Of a stretch of 64,000 bases of DNA, positions 32,231 through 40,924 are shown one piece after another. The position numbers were made by a program, and so were the translations under genes. Position 1 is the first letter of the stretch. Each line of letters begins with the position of its first letter. A model generated the notes under the pieces. It was not told the origin of the DNA. It saw only the letters and a list, made by a program, of their open reading frames with translations, and made no database searches. This DNA comes from Mycobacterium paraense (lineage in GTDB: Bacteria > Actinomycetota > Actinomycetes > Mycobacteriales > Mycobacteriaceae): contig NZ_LQPM01000036.1 of assembly GCF_002101815.1 (NCBI RefSeq), forward strand, positions 62,001-126,000, read 5' to 3'.

Positions 32231-33682
32231 GTGGACCGACACGAGAGGCTGTTCATTGGCGGGTCATGGCTCTCGCCCAGCACGGCCGACACCTTCGAGG
32301 TGATCTCCCCGCACACCGAGGCGCCCATCGCGCTGGTCGCCGCGGCCGGCCCGGATGACGTGGACGCCGCCGTGACGAGCGCGCGGAGGGCGTTCGACGA
32401 GGGCCCGTGGCCGCGCCTGGATCCCTCCGATCGCATCCAGGCGGTGCGCCGGCTGGCCAAACTCTATGCGGCGCAACGGTCGCAGATGGCCGAGCTGATC
32501 ACCGCCGAGATCGGCGCGCCCACCACCTTTGCGCAGCGCGCCCAGGTCGGGCTGCCGGCCATGATGATGACCGCGTTCTGCGACCTCGCCGAGACTTTCC
32601 CCTGGCAGCAGACGCGGCCCGGTTTCTACGGAGCCGACCTCGACATCCGGCGCGAACCCGTCGGCGTCGTCGCGGCGATCGTGCCCTGGAACATGCCCCA
32701 GTTCCTCATCGTCACCAAACTGATCCCGGCGTTGCTGGCCGGGTGCTGCGTCATCGTCAAGCCCGCGCCCGAGTCCCCGCTCGACGCGCTGCTGCTGGCC
32801 ACCGTGCTCGAAGAGGCCGGTTTACCCGAGGGCGTCGTCAGCGTCGTGCCCGGCGACGCGAAGGTCGGCGAGCAGCTCATCGGCCACCCCGGCGTGGACA
32901 AGGTTTCGTTCACCGGCTCCACCGCCGCCGGCCGGGCCGTCGCGGCCGCGTGCGGGGCCGGCCTCAAGCGGGTCAGCCTGGAGCTCGGCGGCAAGTCCGC
33001 GGCGATCGTGCTCGACGACGCCGAGCCCGCCGCGGTCGCGTCGGCGATCCGGTCGGCGAGCCTGTCGAACTGCGGCCAGATCTGCAACGCGCTCACCCGA
33101 ATCCTGCTGCCCGCCAACCGCAGTGACGAGTTCATCGATGCGTTGGCCGCCGAGATGGAATCGCTGCGCATCGGCGATCCGGCGGATCCGGCGACGCAGC
33201 TCGGCCCGCTGGTCGCCCAACGACAGCAGGAGCGGGTCCGCAACTACATCGATGCGGGAATGCGGGAGGGCGCGCGCCTGGTCGTCGGCGGCGCCGACCT
33301 GCCCGACGGTGTCGAGCGCGGCTGGTACGTGCGGCCGACGCTGTTCGCCGAGGCCGACAACGGCATGCGCATCGCCCGCGAGGAGATCTTCGGCCCGGTG
33401 CTCACCGCCATCTCATACCGCGACGAAGAGGACGCGATCGCGATCGCCAACGATTCCGACTACGGGCTGGCGGGCTCGGTGTTCACCGCCGATCACGACC
33501 GCGGGGTCGGCATCGCGGGCCGCGTGCGCACCGGGACCTTCGGCGTCAACCAGGGCTACACCATGGACCCGTTCGCACCGTTCGGCGGAGTCAAAGGCAG
33601 CGGCTACGGGCGGGAACTCGGCGCGGAGGGGATCGAGGGCTACACGGTCAGCAAGTCGATCTCCGCGGCCATCTCCCGTTGA
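32231..33682 (+). CDS. Aldehyde dehydrogenase (NAD(P)+)
   Basis: 483 residues from GTG 32231, with a strong AAGGAGGAG just upstream. VPWNMPQFL, KPAPESP, FTGSTAAGR (Rossmann part), LELGGKSAAIV (general base E251), NCGQICNA (catalytic C285), EEIFGPVL and FGGVKGSGYGRELG are the standard family blocks. It oxidises an aldehyde to the acid with NAD or NADP. Its divergent position, sharing a promoter region with the oxygenase operon, suggests it handles an aldehyde released in the same pathway. Its 3' end overlaps the next, opposite gene by 43 bp. Confidence 0.93.
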   Translation: MDRHERLFIGGSWLSPSTADTFEVISPHTEAPIALVAAAGPDDVDAAVTSARRAFDEGPWPRLDPSDRIQAVRRLAKLYAAQRSQMAELITAEIGAPTTFAQRAQVGLPAMMMTAFCDLAETFPWQQTRPGFYGADLDIRREPVGVVAAIVPWNMPQFLIVTKLIPALLAGCCVIVKPAPESPLDALLLATVLEEAGLPEGVVSVVPGDAKVGEQLIGHPGVDKVSFTGSTAAGRAVAAACGAGLKRVSLELGGKSAAIVLDDAEPAAVASAIRSASLSNCGQICNALTRILLPANRSDEFIDALAAEMESLRIGDPADPATQLGPLVAQRQQERVRNYIDAGMREGARLVVGGADLPDGVERGWYVRPTLFAEADNGMRIAREEIFGPVLTAISYRDEEDAIAIANDSDYGLAGSVFTADHDRGVGIAGRVRTGTFGVNQGYTMDPFAPFGGVKGSGYGRELGAEGIEGYTVSKSISAAISR

Positions 33683-34314
33683 CGCCTGGGCGGTATCACC
33701 AGCAAGCCGCCGATCAGCAAGGCTCCGCCGGCCGTCAAAGGGATCGCCCAGGCGCGGCGCGTCGCTACGGCCGCGCGGCAGTGATCGACGAAATGCGTTC
33801 CCGCCATCTCCGCGACGCCGGCCTGGGTGAAACTGCCCTGGAACCCACTGCCGCAATTGATTTGAAAGCCCCACTGGTCAAAGTCGGACAGGAAGACCGG
33901 GAACCGAAGCGCCAGCAGACCGACCGTCAGCAGCAGGACTCCCGCAGCGAGGACGCGAAACCGCCCAACTGACATGTTCATCAGGGCGGCAGTGATCGAC
34001 ATGCCCGTCCTCTGGCTCCGGACACCGCGATTCAGTTCGCGCGCCATTTCGCGGTCCATCCGGGCCGATTCGAGAAAACGCAGATCCTCGAAACGCTGCG
34101 GCTTCGCGCGCGTCCCGGCACCGGCCGCGCTGACACCGATCGAGGCGATCTCCCGATCGGCAGGTGGGCGCGCCGCGTCGGCTACCGCGACTGCACCGGC
34201 GTGGCTTTCGGCGCCGCCACGCGGATCCGGTGGCGGTTCGACGTCGGCGGACGGCGATAGCGCAACGACTTCGTCGTCGGGCGTGTGGGTCAGTGTCACC
34301 GGCGATATCGACAT
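33640..34314 (-). CDS. Membrane protein with long disordered N-terminus
   Basis: 224 residues from ATG 34314, preceded by GAGGGAGG. About 110 residues of Pro/Ala/Asp-rich, probably disordered sequence come first, then two transmembrane helices at about 116-135 (VLAAGVLLLTVGLLALRF) and 190-208 (AIPLTAGGALLIGGLLVI). Between them an outside loop holds two cysteines (NCGSGFQGSFTQAG, VDHCRAAVA) that could form a disulfide. No known domain. It diverges from the HxlR regulator gene, 95 bp apart, with direct repeats between. Confidence 0.7.
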   Translation of the reverse strand: MSISPVTLTHTPDDEVVALSPSADVEPPPDPRGGAESHAGAVAVADAARPPADREIASIGVSAAGAGTRAKPQRFEDLRFLESARMDREMARELNRGVRSQRTGMSITAALMNMSVGRFRVLAAGVLLLTVGLLALRFPVFLSDFDQWGFQINCGSGFQGSFTQAGVAEMAGTHFVDHCRAAVATRRAWAIPLTAGGALLIGGLLVIPPRRQREMAAEIDLLTV

Positions 34315-34337
34315 CGGGAGCCTCCCTCGACGCGTGG

Positions 34338-34384
34338 TGAGTTCAATAGCTGTACTCACGCACGGTAACGGGTTGAGTTCAATA
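34338..34384. promoter_or_regulatory. Direct repeat TGAGTTCAATA, HxlR operator candidate
   Basis: TGAGTTCAATA occurs exactly at 34338-34348 and 34374-34384, 36 bp apart, between the divergent membrane protein and HxlR genes. HxlR proteins often bind tandem direct repeats in their own promoter regions. The second copy precedes the HxlR start by 25 bp. Confidence 0.6.
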
Positions 34385-34409
34385 ACGCAACTGACTAAGG
34401 TGGGTGGGT

Positions 34410-34925
34410 ATGCGTCAGGTCAGCTTTTCCGATTTCCACTGTTCCCTGGCCCGGAGCCTGGACTTGATCGGGGATTGGTGGACCCCGCTGATCATCCGGG
34501 ACCTCTCGCTGGGTCTGCAGCGGTTCGACGACCTCGCGACCAACCTGGGGATCTCACGCAACCTGCTGACCACGCGCCTGAAGGCCCTGGTCGACGCGGA
34601 CATCGTTGAGCGGGTTCGCTATTCCGAGCGTCCGCCGCGAGATCACTACCGGCTAACCCGGGCCGGTCGTGATCTGGTGCCGATTTTGGCGGCCCTCACC
34701 GCCTGGGGCGACCGATGGGCGGCTCCGCCCGCGGGGCCCTCCATGCTGTTCACTCACGACGGGCATCGCTGTACGCCGACGGTGTGTTGCTCGGAATGCG
34801 GTCAGCCGGTGACCACAAAGAACCTGGACGTCGAAGCCGGGCCCGGCGCCAGTCCAGGACCGGGCGCGCAGCTGATCGGCCGGCTTTTTCCGGAGATCAA
34901 CGATCGGCCCGCGTCGCGCGCCTAA
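34410..34925 (+). CDS. HxlR family winged-helix regulator
   Basis: 171 residues (ATG 34410; GTG 34404 is in frame). CSLARSLDLIGDWWTPLIIR begins the typical HxlR domain; RFDDLATNLGISRNLLTTRL is the recognition segment and RVRYSERPPRDHYRLTRAGR the wing. Past residue 110 there is an extension with HDGHRCTP and CCSECGQPV, which could bind a metal or act as a redox switch. It probably controls the divergent membrane protein gene and itself through the repeats at 34338-34384. Confidence 0.88.
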   Translation: MRQVSFSDFHCSLARSLDLIGDWWTPLIIRDLSLGLQRFDDLATNLGISRNLLTTRLKALVDADIVERVRYSERPPRDHYRLTRAGRDLVPILAALTAWGDRWAAPPAGPSMLFTHDGHRCTPTVCCSECGQPVTTKNLDVEAGPGASPGPGAQLIGRLFPEINDRPASRA

Positions 34926-34940
34926 CGCCGGGCGACGATC

Positions 34941-35042
34941 CCGTTTCTTGACCGTGACGCCCGAGATGCAGAGTTGATCGGCAATTTCACTGTTGGACAA
35001 GCCTTTTCCGATCAGGGTCAACACGTCGGGCTGTTCGGCGGC
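34941..35042 (-). pseudogene. Relic of a LuxR-type DNA-binding domain
   Basis: Reading leftward from 35042, codons give a LuxR/GerE helix-turn-helix core: VLTLIGKGLSNSEIADQLCI then SGVTVKKR. The family's following helix (VxRILxKLG) is missing, because the frame runs on into unrelated residues of the HxlR region, and an in-frame stop lies just upstream of 35042. So only the recognition unit of a former response regulator remains. Confidence 0.7.
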
Positions 35043-35086
35043 GAAAGCGACTGAAGCTTAACTGGTTTCGGCAGCCCGCGCGTTGC

Positions 35087-35536
35087 TCAGGGCATCGCGA
35101 CCGCGTCGAGCCGGAACACCGCGCATCGGCCCGCCAGGGCCTCGAACTCATCCGCGGTGCCCCGCTGCACCAGCCCCGAGCGCTTGAAGAACCCGACGCC
35201 TCGAGGCACCTTGGCGGGAAACGCGCGCAACACCGGCCGCGCTTGCGCAGCCGTGAGTTCGACGAAGGTGACGCGCTCCGACTTGCGACCGCGCGTCACG
35301 GTGCCCGCGCCGGCCGCCCGCGCGTTGAGCACCCAGTCCGCGCGGGGATATCCGCCGACGACATACAGGCCATCGTCCAGCGCAAACGGGGTTGCCGGCG
35401 TGCTGCGTGGCTCACCGGATTTGCGACCCGGCACCGTCAACACCCGCACCGGTCCGGTGACGACACCCAACTTCTGCACGGCCATGACGGCCTTGTTCAT
35501 CGGCTTCAGCCAAGCCGGCGGTTTGAAGTCAGCCAT
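35087..35536 (-). CDS. Deazaflavin/nitroreductase-family (Ddn-like) protein
   Basis: 149 residues from ATG 35536. VRVLTVPGRKSGEPRSTPATP and LYVVGGYPRADWVLNARAAG are hallmarks of the F420-binding split beta-barrel family (DUF385, Ddn relatives) of mycobacteria. Such proteins use reduced F420 to reduce quinones or other acceptors, or have lost activity. It converges on nothing and stands alone beside the LuxR relic. A TTG six codons upstream is an alternative start. A second family member lies at 58892-59314. Confidence 0.88.
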   Translation of the reverse strand: MADFKPPAWLKPMNKAVMAVQKLGVVTGPVRVLTVPGRKSGEPRSTPATPFALDDGLYVVGGYPRADWVLNARAAGAGTVTRGRKSERVTFVELTAAQARPVLRAFPAKVPRGVGFFKRSGLVQRGTADEFEALAGRCAVFRLDAVAMP

Positions 35537-35594
35537 GTCACCGATTGATATCAACCTGGCTGATTTATGTCAAGCTTCCTTATATTGGCTAGCG

Positions 35595-36965
35595 TTATGC
35601 CGGGCCACGCCCGTCACCGGCCAGCTTGAGCAGCAGGCGCGTGCCGCCCAGCGGGCTGGCGTGCAGGGCGGCCGAGCCGCCGTGCAATTCGGCCTGTTGG
35701 GCGACGAGCGCCAACCCCAGCCCCGAACCGGCTCGCGACGCGGTGGACCCGCGCGAGAAGCGCGCGAAGACCGCGGTGCGTTCGTCTTCCGGGACACCGG
35801 TGCCGTTGTCGTCGACCGCGATCTCCACGCCCTCACCGGAACTGCTGACGGTGAGCTGGATTTCGGTGGCACCGCCGTGCTTGACGGCATTCGCAATGGC
35901 GTTGTCGATGACCAGCCGCAGCCCGGTGGGCAGCCCCACCATCAGCACCGTCGGCGACGGCACCAGCGACACGTCCACACCCGGGTAGATGCGAAGGGCG
36001 TCGTGCGCGGCGCGGTCCAGGAGCTCGGTGATGTCGAAGGGGACAAAATCGTCGACGGTGGTCAGCTCCCCCTGCGCCAGCCGCTCGAGCGCCGTCAGCG
36101 TCGCTTCGATCCGGCTCTGCGTGCGGATGACGTCGCCGAGCACCTCGTGGCGCTGCTCGGCGGGTAATTCCAAGGTGGACAACACTTCCAGGTTGGTGCG
36201 CATGGCGGTCAGCGGCGTGCGCAGCTCATGGGAGGCGACGGCGGCGAAGTCGCGGGCCGACTCGAGCGCGGCCTTGGTGCGCTCCTGCTCGTTGCCGATG
36301 CGGGCCAGCATGCCCTCGACCGCTTCGGCGATCTCCACGGCCTCGCGGACGCCACGGACCTGCACCTCGTCCGGACTGGACTGCGCGTTGATGGCACGAG
36401 CCTGCTGCGCCAGCAACAGGAACGGATTGACCATGATCAACGAGATCACCCAGCCGACCAGCACCGTGCCCCCGATGACGCTGCCACAGATCAGCAACAC
36501 CCGCAGGTGCAGTTCGTTGATGCGATGCTGGGCCTCGGCCAACGGCGCGGCGAGCGCGATCGAGGCAGGCCCGGCGGCGAAGGTGCGCACGCGGTACTGC
36601 ACCCCGTTGATGGTGGTGTTGGCGTACCCGTTGGGAAGTTGGGGCAACACGATGTTGCCCGGAACGGACACGGTCATGTCACCAATGCGTGCGGTGCGCA
36701 CCAGGTTGCCGTCCGGAAGAGGATGGTCGGGGGCGGTGAGCTGCCCGGTGTTGATCAACGTGTTGATGTCACCCAAGCTGCTCACGGAATCCAGGCGGCG
36801 GTCGAGCTGGCTGTACTGATCGTTGGTGACGCCGATCCACACCCACGCGCCCAAGAGCACGACGAGAGTGATCACCGATAGCGCGGCGACAATGACGATC
36901 GTGCGCAGCGACAGCACGCGCATCGGGAGGCGAACCTGACCGAACAGGGGAGCATCGGGGGCCAT
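35595..36965 (-). CDS. PrrB-like sensor histidine kinase, orphan
   Basis: 456 residues. Two transmembrane helices (about 22-46 and 155-178) flank a 105-residue external sensor part; HAMP follows, then the phosphoacceptor ASHELRTPLTAMRTNLEVL (H246) and an ATPase domain with DNAIANAVKHGG (N-box), DDNGTGVPEDE (G1) and GSGLGLALVAQQAELHGG (G2). From the HAMP region on, the sequence is strikingly like M. tuberculosis PrrB as I recall it. PrrB is normally encoded behind prrA, but no response-regulator gene lies next to this one, so it appears to be a paralogue without its partner. A SulP transporter gene lies 174 bp upstream on the same strand. Confidence 0.88.
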   Translation of the reverse strand: MAPDAPLFGQVRLPMRVLSLRTIVIVAALSVITLVVLLGAWVWIGVTNDQYSQLDRRLDSVSSLGDINTLINTGQLTAPDHPLPDGNLVRTARIGDMTVSVPGNIVLPQLPNGYANTTINGVQYRVRTFAAGPASIALAAPLAEAQHRINELHLRVLLICGSVIGGTVLVGWVISLIMVNPFLLLAQQARAINAQSSPDEVQVRGVREAVEIAEAVEGMLARIGNEQERTKAALESARDFAAVASHELRTPLTAMRTNLEVLSTLELPAEQRHEVLGDVIRTQSRIEATLTALERLAQGELTTVDDFVPFDITELLDRAAHDALRIYPGVDVSLVPSPTVLMVGLPTGLRLVIDNAIANAVKHGGATEIQLTVSSSGEGVEIAVDDNGTGVPEDERTAVFARFSRGSTASRAGSGLGLALVAQQAELHGGSAALHASPLGGTRLLLKLAGDGRGPA

Positions 36966-37139
36966 TGCTCACCCGACCCGTGGCGGCCGCCGAAGCATGT
37001 GACCGGCGCCGTCGGTCAGCCGGCACCCAGCAGCGGTTGCCTGTGGCTTCGCGCCTTCCGTGTTTGGCCCGGGGTTGGACATCGCCCTCAGAATATAGGC
37101 GTGGCGTTCGCCGACCCGGCCGGCACACGGGTGTGCGCC

Positions 37140-38744
37140 TCAGTCGGTGGCCGGCGGCCCCGCCTCCACCAACGTCAGCTGGGAGCCGCGCCGCGCTGCG
37201 CCGGACGGCTGAGCGTCGAGATCGTCGGGTTCGAAGAGCTCTTGGATGCGGCGACCGGCGAGCCGGCCCCGCTCGATGGCGCCCTGGAACCGGATCACGC
37301 CGCCTCGGGCCAGATGTAGTCGGCGCCAATCGCTGATCGCCTGGTAGGCAGCGTGGTCAAGGTAATCGACCGCGATATTGACCGTCACGGCGGCGCCTTC
37401 CGGCACCGAGGCCAGCACGCGGGTCAGCCGGGGCAGCGCGAGAAAGGTGCACGCGCCCCCGATGTCGACGCGCCACCGACCGTCGACGGGGCGCGCCTCC
37501 ACCTTGGCCCGCAGCACCCGCCAGCCCGTCAGCGCGACGGCCAGCACCAGCCCGATCATGACGCCCTGCAAGAGGTTCAGGAACACGACCGCCACCACGG
37601 TGACGACGTACACGATGAGATCCCCGCTGCGCATCGCCGTTTCGATGTGGGCCGGCTTGAGCAGCTCCACTCCGATGACGATCAGCAGCCCTGCGAGCGC
37701 GGCGGTCGGAATTTGTTCGACCAACTCGGCGAACGGAAGGGTGAACAGCAAGATCCACACGCCGTGCATAATCGACGAGGCCCGGGACTTGGCTCCCGCG
37801 TTGACGTTAGCCGCGCTGCGGACGATGACGCCGGCGATCGGCAGGCCACCGATCGCGCCCGAGGCCATGTTCGCGGCGCCCTGCCCGATCAACTCGCGGT
37901 CGAAGTTGGTGCGCGGCCCATGATGCATCCGGTCGACGGACACCGCGGTCAGCAGGCTCTGCACGCTCGTGATGAGCGTCACCGTGATCACGGCGATCAC
38001 GACGGCGGTCCAGTTACCGTGGGGCAACGCCGGCAAGCGCAGCGCTTCCAGCACCGATCCGTCCAGTTCGATGCGTGGCACGTCGAACGGGAAGACCACC
38101 GAGACGACGGTGACCACCACGATGGCGACCAGCGCGCCCGGAACGCGGGCGACCTTGGGGGGAACCCACTTCCATGCGACCAGGATGGCGACCACCAGGA
38201 CACCCAGCAGCACCCCCGGCCGGTGCGCGCCGACAACCTGATTCGGAAGACCGGTAACGTTCTGCCACGCAGTGCTTTTGGATTGGCCGCCGAGCAGCAC
38301 GTGAAACTGCTGGAGCGCGATGGTGATTCCGATCCCGGCCAGCATGGCATGCACGACGACGGGAGAGATGGCCAGTGCCGCGCGCGCAACGCGACTCAGG
38401 CCCAGCAGGACCTGCAGGATGCCGGCCGCGACGGTGATCAAACAGGTCACGCCCCAACCGAACTCGGAGACCACATCGGCGACGACCACGGTCAGACCGG
38501 CGGCCGGGCCGCTGACCTGCAGAGGTGATCCACCGATGCATCCGGCGACGATTCCCCCCACGATCGCGGCGATCAGCCCCGCAAGCACCGGGGCGTTCGA
38601 CGCGATGGCGATCCCCAGCGACAGCGGGAGCGCGACCAGGAAGACCACCAGGGACGCGGGCAGGTCGTAGCGAATGATGGAGCGCAGGCGGTCGTTTGGT
38701 GGCAAGTGCAATCGTCGATTGCCGGGTTCTTTGACGTGCCGCAT
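37140..38744 (-). CDS. SulP-family anion transporter with STAS-like tail
   Basis: 534 residues, about eleven to twelve transmembrane segments. N-terminal YDLPASLVVFLVALPLSLGI and SGPAAGLTVVVAD are family signatures; GPRTNFDRELIGQGAANMAS and GGLPIAGVIVRSAANVNAG match the central conserved stretch. The last 110 residues form a STAS-like domain. Bacterial SulP proteins carry bicarbonate, sulfate or dicarboxylates. Unlike M. tuberculosis Rv3273, no carbonic anhydrase domain is fused. The gene is on the same strand as the orphan kinase but separated by 174 bp without recognisable genes. Confidence 0.9.
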   Translation of the reverse strand: MRHVKEPGNRRLHLPPNDRLRSIIRYDLPASLVVFLVALPLSLGIAIASNAPVLAGLIAAIVGGIVAGCIGGSPLQVSGPAAGLTVVVADVVSEFGWGVTCLITVAAGILQVLLGLSRVARAALAISPVVVHAMLAGIGITIALQQFHVLLGGQSKSTAWQNVTGLPNQVVGAHRPGVLLGVLVVAILVAWKWVPPKVARVPGALVAIVVVTVVSVVFPFDVPRIELDGSVLEALRLPALPHGNWTAVVIAVITVTLITSVQSLLTAVSVDRMHHGPRTNFDRELIGQGAANMASGAIGGLPIAGVIVRSAANVNAGAKSRASSIMHGVWILLFTLPFAELVEQIPTAALAGLLIVIGVELLKPAHIETAMRSGDLIVYVVTVVAVVFLNLLQGVMIGLVLAVALTGWRVLRAKVEARPVDGRWRVDIGGACTFLALPRLTRVLASVPEGAAVTVNIAVDYLDHAAYQAISDWRRLHLARGGVIRFQGAIERGRLAGRRIQELFEPDDLDAQPSGAARRGSQLTLVEAGPPATD

Positions 38745-39013
38745 CGGTTCACTTCCTCGCTAGGTCTTGAGGGGCATTGCGCCGTCCGCTCCGCGCCGCG
38801 CTGGTGCGGATCACGTAATCGCTTGGAGCGCAGTCAATTACAAGCACGACGGCCGTTGTCGCTCGACTGGGAGCGCCTGGCTCCTGCGTTCGAAGGTAGG
38901 TGGATGCCCTGACCGCGGGCAACCTGACAAGCCGCCTGCATACCGAACGCAAATCTTTGCCGGGGCCCGCCCCGCGCACTGTGAGGTGCGCTACACGGGC
39001 TTCCCGCCACCGC

Positions 39014-39035
39014 GGTGAGTGAGTACTCTCTCACC
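39014..39035. promoter_or_regulatory. TetR operator, 22-bp near-perfect palindrome
   Basis: GGTGAGTGAGT-ACTCTCTCACC has ten of eleven arm positions complementary. It ends one base before the ATG of the TetR gene at 39037, ideal for autorepression, and implies that the GTG at 39019 inside it is not the start. Confidence 0.75.
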
Positions 39036-39036
39036 T

Positions 39037-39639
39037 ATGCAGACGTCGGGACGCGATCGGCTGCTGGCCGCCGCGATGAGCCTGTTCGCCGCCAAGGGGT
39101 ACGCGGCGACGTCGGTGGCCGACATTCAGCGGGCGTCAGGCCTGGCGCCCGGTTCCGGCGCGCTGTACAAGCACTTCGGCTCCAAGCGCGAGCTGCTGGA
39201 GGCCGCGGTGGCGCACCGGATCGACAGCATCGTTGCGGCGCGGGAACAGTACGACGCCGGGGTGCCGGGCAGCGTCGAGCAGGCGGTGCGCACGGCCGGG
39301 CGGCTGATCTGGGACAACCTGAAACAGAGCGAGGAACTGCTCAAGGTCATGCTGCGCGAGCCCGACGAGTTGGGCGATCTCGACGAGAAGACGTGGCAGG
39401 TCATCACGGACAACGCGTATCAGCGCTTCGCCGATGAGCTGGTCGCGTCCAATCGCTCCGGCCGCACGCGCATACCCGATCCCGAGGCGACGGCGGCGGC
39501 GGCGATCGGCTCCTTGTCCTACGCCGCGACGCTGCAGGCCCTGACGGGGCGATTGCCCGGCAACATCGACGAGGACCGCTACTTCGAGGCCTGGGTCAAC
39601 CAGACGGTCAGCGTCCTCGCCCAATACCGGAACCGTTAA
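39037..39639 (+). CDS. TetR family regulator of FadE
   Basis: 200 residues from ATG 39037. AMSLFAAKGYAATSVADIQR then GALYKHFGSKRELLE form the helix-turn-helix. The C-terminal domain (about 65-200) is a helical ligand-binding part with TAAAAIGSLSYAATLQAL. An acyl-CoA dehydrogenase gene follows 27 bp downstream on the same strand, so regulator and enzyme are probably one transcript under the palindrome at 39014-39035. The ligand may be an acyl-CoA. Confidence 0.88.
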   Translation: MQTSGRDRLLAAAMSLFAAKGYAATSVADIQRASGLAPGSGALYKHFGSKRELLEAAVAHRIDSIVAAREQYDAGVPGSVEQAVRTAGRLIWDNLKQSEELLKVMLREPDELGDLDEKTWQVITDNAYQRFADELVASNRSGRTRIPDPEATAAAAIGSLSYAATLQALTGRLPGNIDEDRYFEAWVNQTVSVLAQYRNR

Positions 39640-39666
39640 CTACCAACATATTTCAGGAGTGAAGCC

Positions 39667-40878
39667 GTGACATTCTCACTGCAACTGAGCGACGACGTGA
39701 TCGAGGTGCGCGATTGGGTGCACAAGTTTGCGGCCGAGGTGATCCGTCCCGCCGCGTCGGAATGGGATGAGCGGGAGGAAACCCCGTGGCCGGTGATCCA
39801 GGAAGCGGCGAAGGTGGGGCTGTACTCCCCCGACTTCTTCGCGCAGCAGGCGGCCGAGCCGTCGGGCCTGGGCTTTCTCACCACGTTCGAGGAGATGTTC
39901 TGGGGCGACGCCGGCATCGCGCTGTCCATCCTCGGCACCGGCCTGGCCGCGGCGGCGTTGGCGGGCAACGGGACTCCCGAGCAGCTGGGCCGCTGGCTGC
40001 CCGAGATGTTCGGCACGCCCGACGAACCCAAGCTCGGGGCGTTCTGCTCGTCGGAGCCGGATGCCGGTTCCGACGTCGGGGCCATCCGCACCCGCGCCCG
40101 CTACGACGAGGCGGCCGGCGAATGGGTCCTCAACGGCACCAAGACGTGGGCGACCAACGGGGGCATCGCCAACGTGCACATCGTGGTGGCATCCGTCTAT
40201 CCCGAACTCGGCACCCGCGGCCAGGCCACGTTCGCCATCCCGCCGGACACCCACGGGCTGTCGCAGGGACAGAAGTTCAAGAAGCACGGAATCCGCGCGT
40301 CGCACACCGCCGAGGTGGTGCTGGACAACGTGCGGCTGCCCGAGGACACGATCCTGGGCGGCCGGGAGAAGTTCGAGGAGCGCATCGCACGCGTCAAGTC
40401 CGGCGCGTCGTCGCGCGGGCAGGCCGCGATGAAGACTTTCGAGCGCACCCGCCCCACGGTCGGTGCGATGGCCGTCGGCGTGGCACGGGCCGCGTACGAA
40501 TACGCCCTCGACTACGCCTGCCAGCGCGAACAATTCGGCCGCAAGATCGGCGAATTCCAGGCCATCGCGTTCAAGCTGGCCGACATGAAGAGCCGCATCG
40601 ACGCCGCGCGTATGCTGGTGTGGCGCGCCGGATGGATGGCGCGCAACAACCAGAGCTTCGACTCGGCGGAGGGCTCGATGGCCAAGCTGGTCGCCAGCGA
40701 AACCGCGGTCTACGTCACCGACGAGGCCATCCAGATCCTGGGCGGCAACGGCTACACCCGCGACTACCCCGTGGAGCGGATGCACCGCGACGCGAAGATC
40801 TTCACCATCTTCGAGGGCACCAGCGAGATTCAGCGCCTGGTCATTTCGCGCGCGCTGACGGGCCTGCAAATCCGTTAG
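39667..40878 (+). CDS. Acyl-CoA dehydrogenase (FadE type)
   Basis: 403 residues from GTG 39667 with GGAG upstream. FCSSEPDAGSDVGAI (FAD and substrate region), NGTKTWATNGG, REQFGRKIGEFQAI and the C-terminal DAKIFTIFEGTSEIQRL, with the catalytic base Glu in FEGTSEIQ, show a complete single-domain enzyme. It would make the 2,3-double bond of an acyl-CoA and pass electrons to ETF. The region around 230-255 (REKFEERIARVKSGASSRG) is an insertion relative to short-chain enzymes. The paired TetR gene is directly upstream. I cannot assign a FadE number. Confidence 0.92.
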   Translation: MTFSLQLSDDVIEVRDWVHKFAAEVIRPAASEWDEREETPWPVIQEAAKVGLYSPDFFAQQAAEPSGLGFLTTFEEMFWGDAGIALSILGTGLAAAALAGNGTPEQLGRWLPEMFGTPDEPKLGAFCSSEPDAGSDVGAIRTRARYDEAAGEWVLNGTKTWATNGGIANVHIVVASVYPELGTRGQATFAIPPDTHGLSQGQKFKKHGIRASHTAEVVLDNVRLPEDTILGGREKFEERIARVKSGASSRGQAAMKTFERTRPTVGAMAVGVARAAYEYALDYACQREQFGRKIGEFQAIAFKLADMKSRIDAARMLVWRAGWMARNNQSFDSAEGSMAKLVASETAVYVTDEAIQILGGNGYTRDYPVERMHRDAKIFTIFEGTSEIQRLVISRALTGLQIR

Positions 40879-40924
40879 GCACCGCGCCGGAACCCTCGCC
40901 GGGGGCACGCGCCATGATGGCGGC

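Noticed and set aside
34653..35024. A 123-residue coding frame on the minus strand
   Set aside because: Only its first 27 residues are LuxR-like; the rest is the shadow of the HxlR gene, so it is treated as a relic.
36966..37139. Remnant of a response regulator next to the orphan kinase
   Set aside because: No receiver or winged-helix motif could be read in any frame.
38745..39013. Possible small gene between SulP and TetR
   Set aside because: Frames here lack start signals, codon bias and recognisable motifs; treated as promoter region.
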